DNA of 64,000 nt, from contig DAIDHW010000004.1 of NCBI GenBank assembly GCA_027451865.1, positions 1 through 64,000 on the forward strand, in the 5' to 3' direction. The notes under the pieces are model-generated. The model saw only the letters and a program-made list of their open reading frames with translations, did no database searches and was not told the origin of the DNA. Position 1 is the first letter of the stretch. Every line of letters begins with the position of its first letter. Below, piece after piece: positions 63,491-64,000 of the stretch. Source of the stretch: Leptolyngbyaceae cyanobacterium clean351. GTDB lineage: Bacteria; Cyanobacteriota; Cyanobacteriia; DAIDHW01. Made by a program: the position numbers and the translations under genes.

Positions 63491-64000
63491 GTGTCTGCTG
63501 AGACTGACCCGTCTGCTTCCCTTCAGCTGTTGTTGTTTGTCGACCGCCGTCCTACCTCACTGCCTCAAATCCAGCGGATCCGGTCTCGCCTGCAACACCT
63601 GCAAAGTCAATACTCCTTCCATCTGCAGACCATCGATATTACTGAGGAGCCATATTTGGCTGAGTATTTCAAGCTAGTTGCTTCCCCAGCCCTAGTTAAG
63701 ATTTGCCCTGAACCCCGCCAAATCCTCGCCGGCACAGAACTGATCACACAGCTAGAGACCTGCTGGCCGCGGTGGTTAGCAGCCGTTGACTCCAGCAATC
63801 CCCCCTCCTCTCCCCAAGTTCCGGTAGTCGACACCTCAGTCCTGATTCAATTCACCGATGAGATCTTTCGCCTCAAGCAGCGGCAGCAGGAGTTAGAAGA
63901 ACAGCTACAGTTCAAGAATCGCATGATTTCTGCCCTTGCCCACGATCTGCGCAATCCCCTGACTGCCACCTCAATTGCCTTAGAAACCATGGAGATGGGT
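63491..64000 (+). CDS. sasA: Clock-output histidine kinase SasA, 3'-truncated by window edge
   Basis: The frame is open from the GTG at 63491 to the window end (170 codons). The N-terminal KaiB-like domain (residues about 10-100: L-L-L-F-V-D-R-R-P, thioredoxin-like strands, [11 protein letters not shown]) is the SasA hallmark. A linker, a coiled segment ([10 protein letters not shown]) and the HisKA box [11 protein letters not shown] follow. It binds KaiC and phosphorylates RpaA. No SD; the start follows an A/T-rich stretch. Confidence 0.95.
   Translation, partial: MSAETDPSASLQLLLFVDRRPTSLPQIQRIRSRLQHLQSQYSFHLQTIDITEEPYLAEYFKLVASPALVKICPEPRQILAGTELITQLETCWPRWLAAVDSSNPPSSPQVPVVDTSVLIQFTDEIFRLKQRQQELEEQLQFKNRMISALAHDLRNPLTATSIALETMEMG

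Noticed and set aside
1-64000. CRISPR array, insertion sequence or prophage
   Set aside because: No spaced repeats, transposase, integrase or phage genes were seen in any frame.

Overview
The window is a cyanobacterial chromosome segment. The evidence is ChlD (chlorophyll synthesis) at the left edge, NdhO of the photosynthetic NDH-1 complex, a lumenal CYP38/TLP40-type cyclophilin, an Omp85/POTRA protein with a full lipid A gene set, a SphR-SphS pair, and the start of the clock-output kinase SasA at the right edge. Genes are packed and G+C-rich, with many alternative start codons. Genus cannot be fixed from what I can see; a unicellular, possibly thermal, lineage is only a guess.

Layout. 1-6.0 kb: chlD (3' part), purK, a MidA-like methyltransferase, rsmI and lepA. 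6.0-6.8 kb: a long gap with decayed reading frames. 6.8-12.2 kb: metH, a small Cys-rich protein, trnY-trnT and dacB. 12.1-15.5 kb: murB, ndhO, miaA, a LivF-like ATPase and a half-size TauE. 15.4-19.6 kb: cyclophilin, response regulator, DUF2079 membrane protein, ferredoxin and flavin reductase. 19.7-25.9 kb: moaA, a lipoprotein, a class A PBP, tyrS, pyrF and uracil-DNA glycosylase. 26-31.5 kb: CPBP protease, a CesA-like glycosyltransferase, a coiled-coil protein and a CobT-like protein. 31.5-38.8 kb: DUF2232 protein, trnR, a Wzt-like ABC ATPase, SpoIID, ctaA-ctaB, a pentapeptide protein, lpxD and a SYLF protein. 38.9-45.3 kb: a minus-strand purC-bamA-lpxC-fabZ-lpxA-lpxB operon. 45.4-52.6 kb: DUF3285, ybeY, dgkA, trpG, an MBL-fold protein, a GT-C-like membrane protein, a multicopper oxidase and a pseudogene. 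52.6-64 kb: a regulator-like gene, rodZ, rluB, sphS-sphR, tamB, a repeat lipoprotein, a HEAT protein, nadD and sasA (5' part).

The main theme is the envelope. Lipid A synthesis (lpxA, B, C, D) and outer-membrane biogenesis (BamA/Omp85, TamB/Tic236) are joined by peptidoglycan enzymes (MurB, DacB, PBP1A, a DgkA-type lipid kinase), shape (RodZ) and surface glycan genes (CesA-like, Wzt-like ABC, two GT-C-like membrane proteins). The rest is mostly housekeeping (purine and pyrimidine synthesis, RNA modification, heme A, molybdopterin, methionine, NAD).

I found no CRISPR array, insertion sequence, prophage or obvious new defence system. The points most worth a second look are: nine of ten convergent gene ends overlap, three of them through a shared four-base stop; a strong-SD 27-codon leader with inverted repeats sits before purC; a two-lesion pseudogene lies at 51.7 kb; relics of a membrane-protein gene lie between lepA and metH; an 18-bp tandem array lies inside a lipoprotein gene; and the tetranucleotide CTAG is very abundant.
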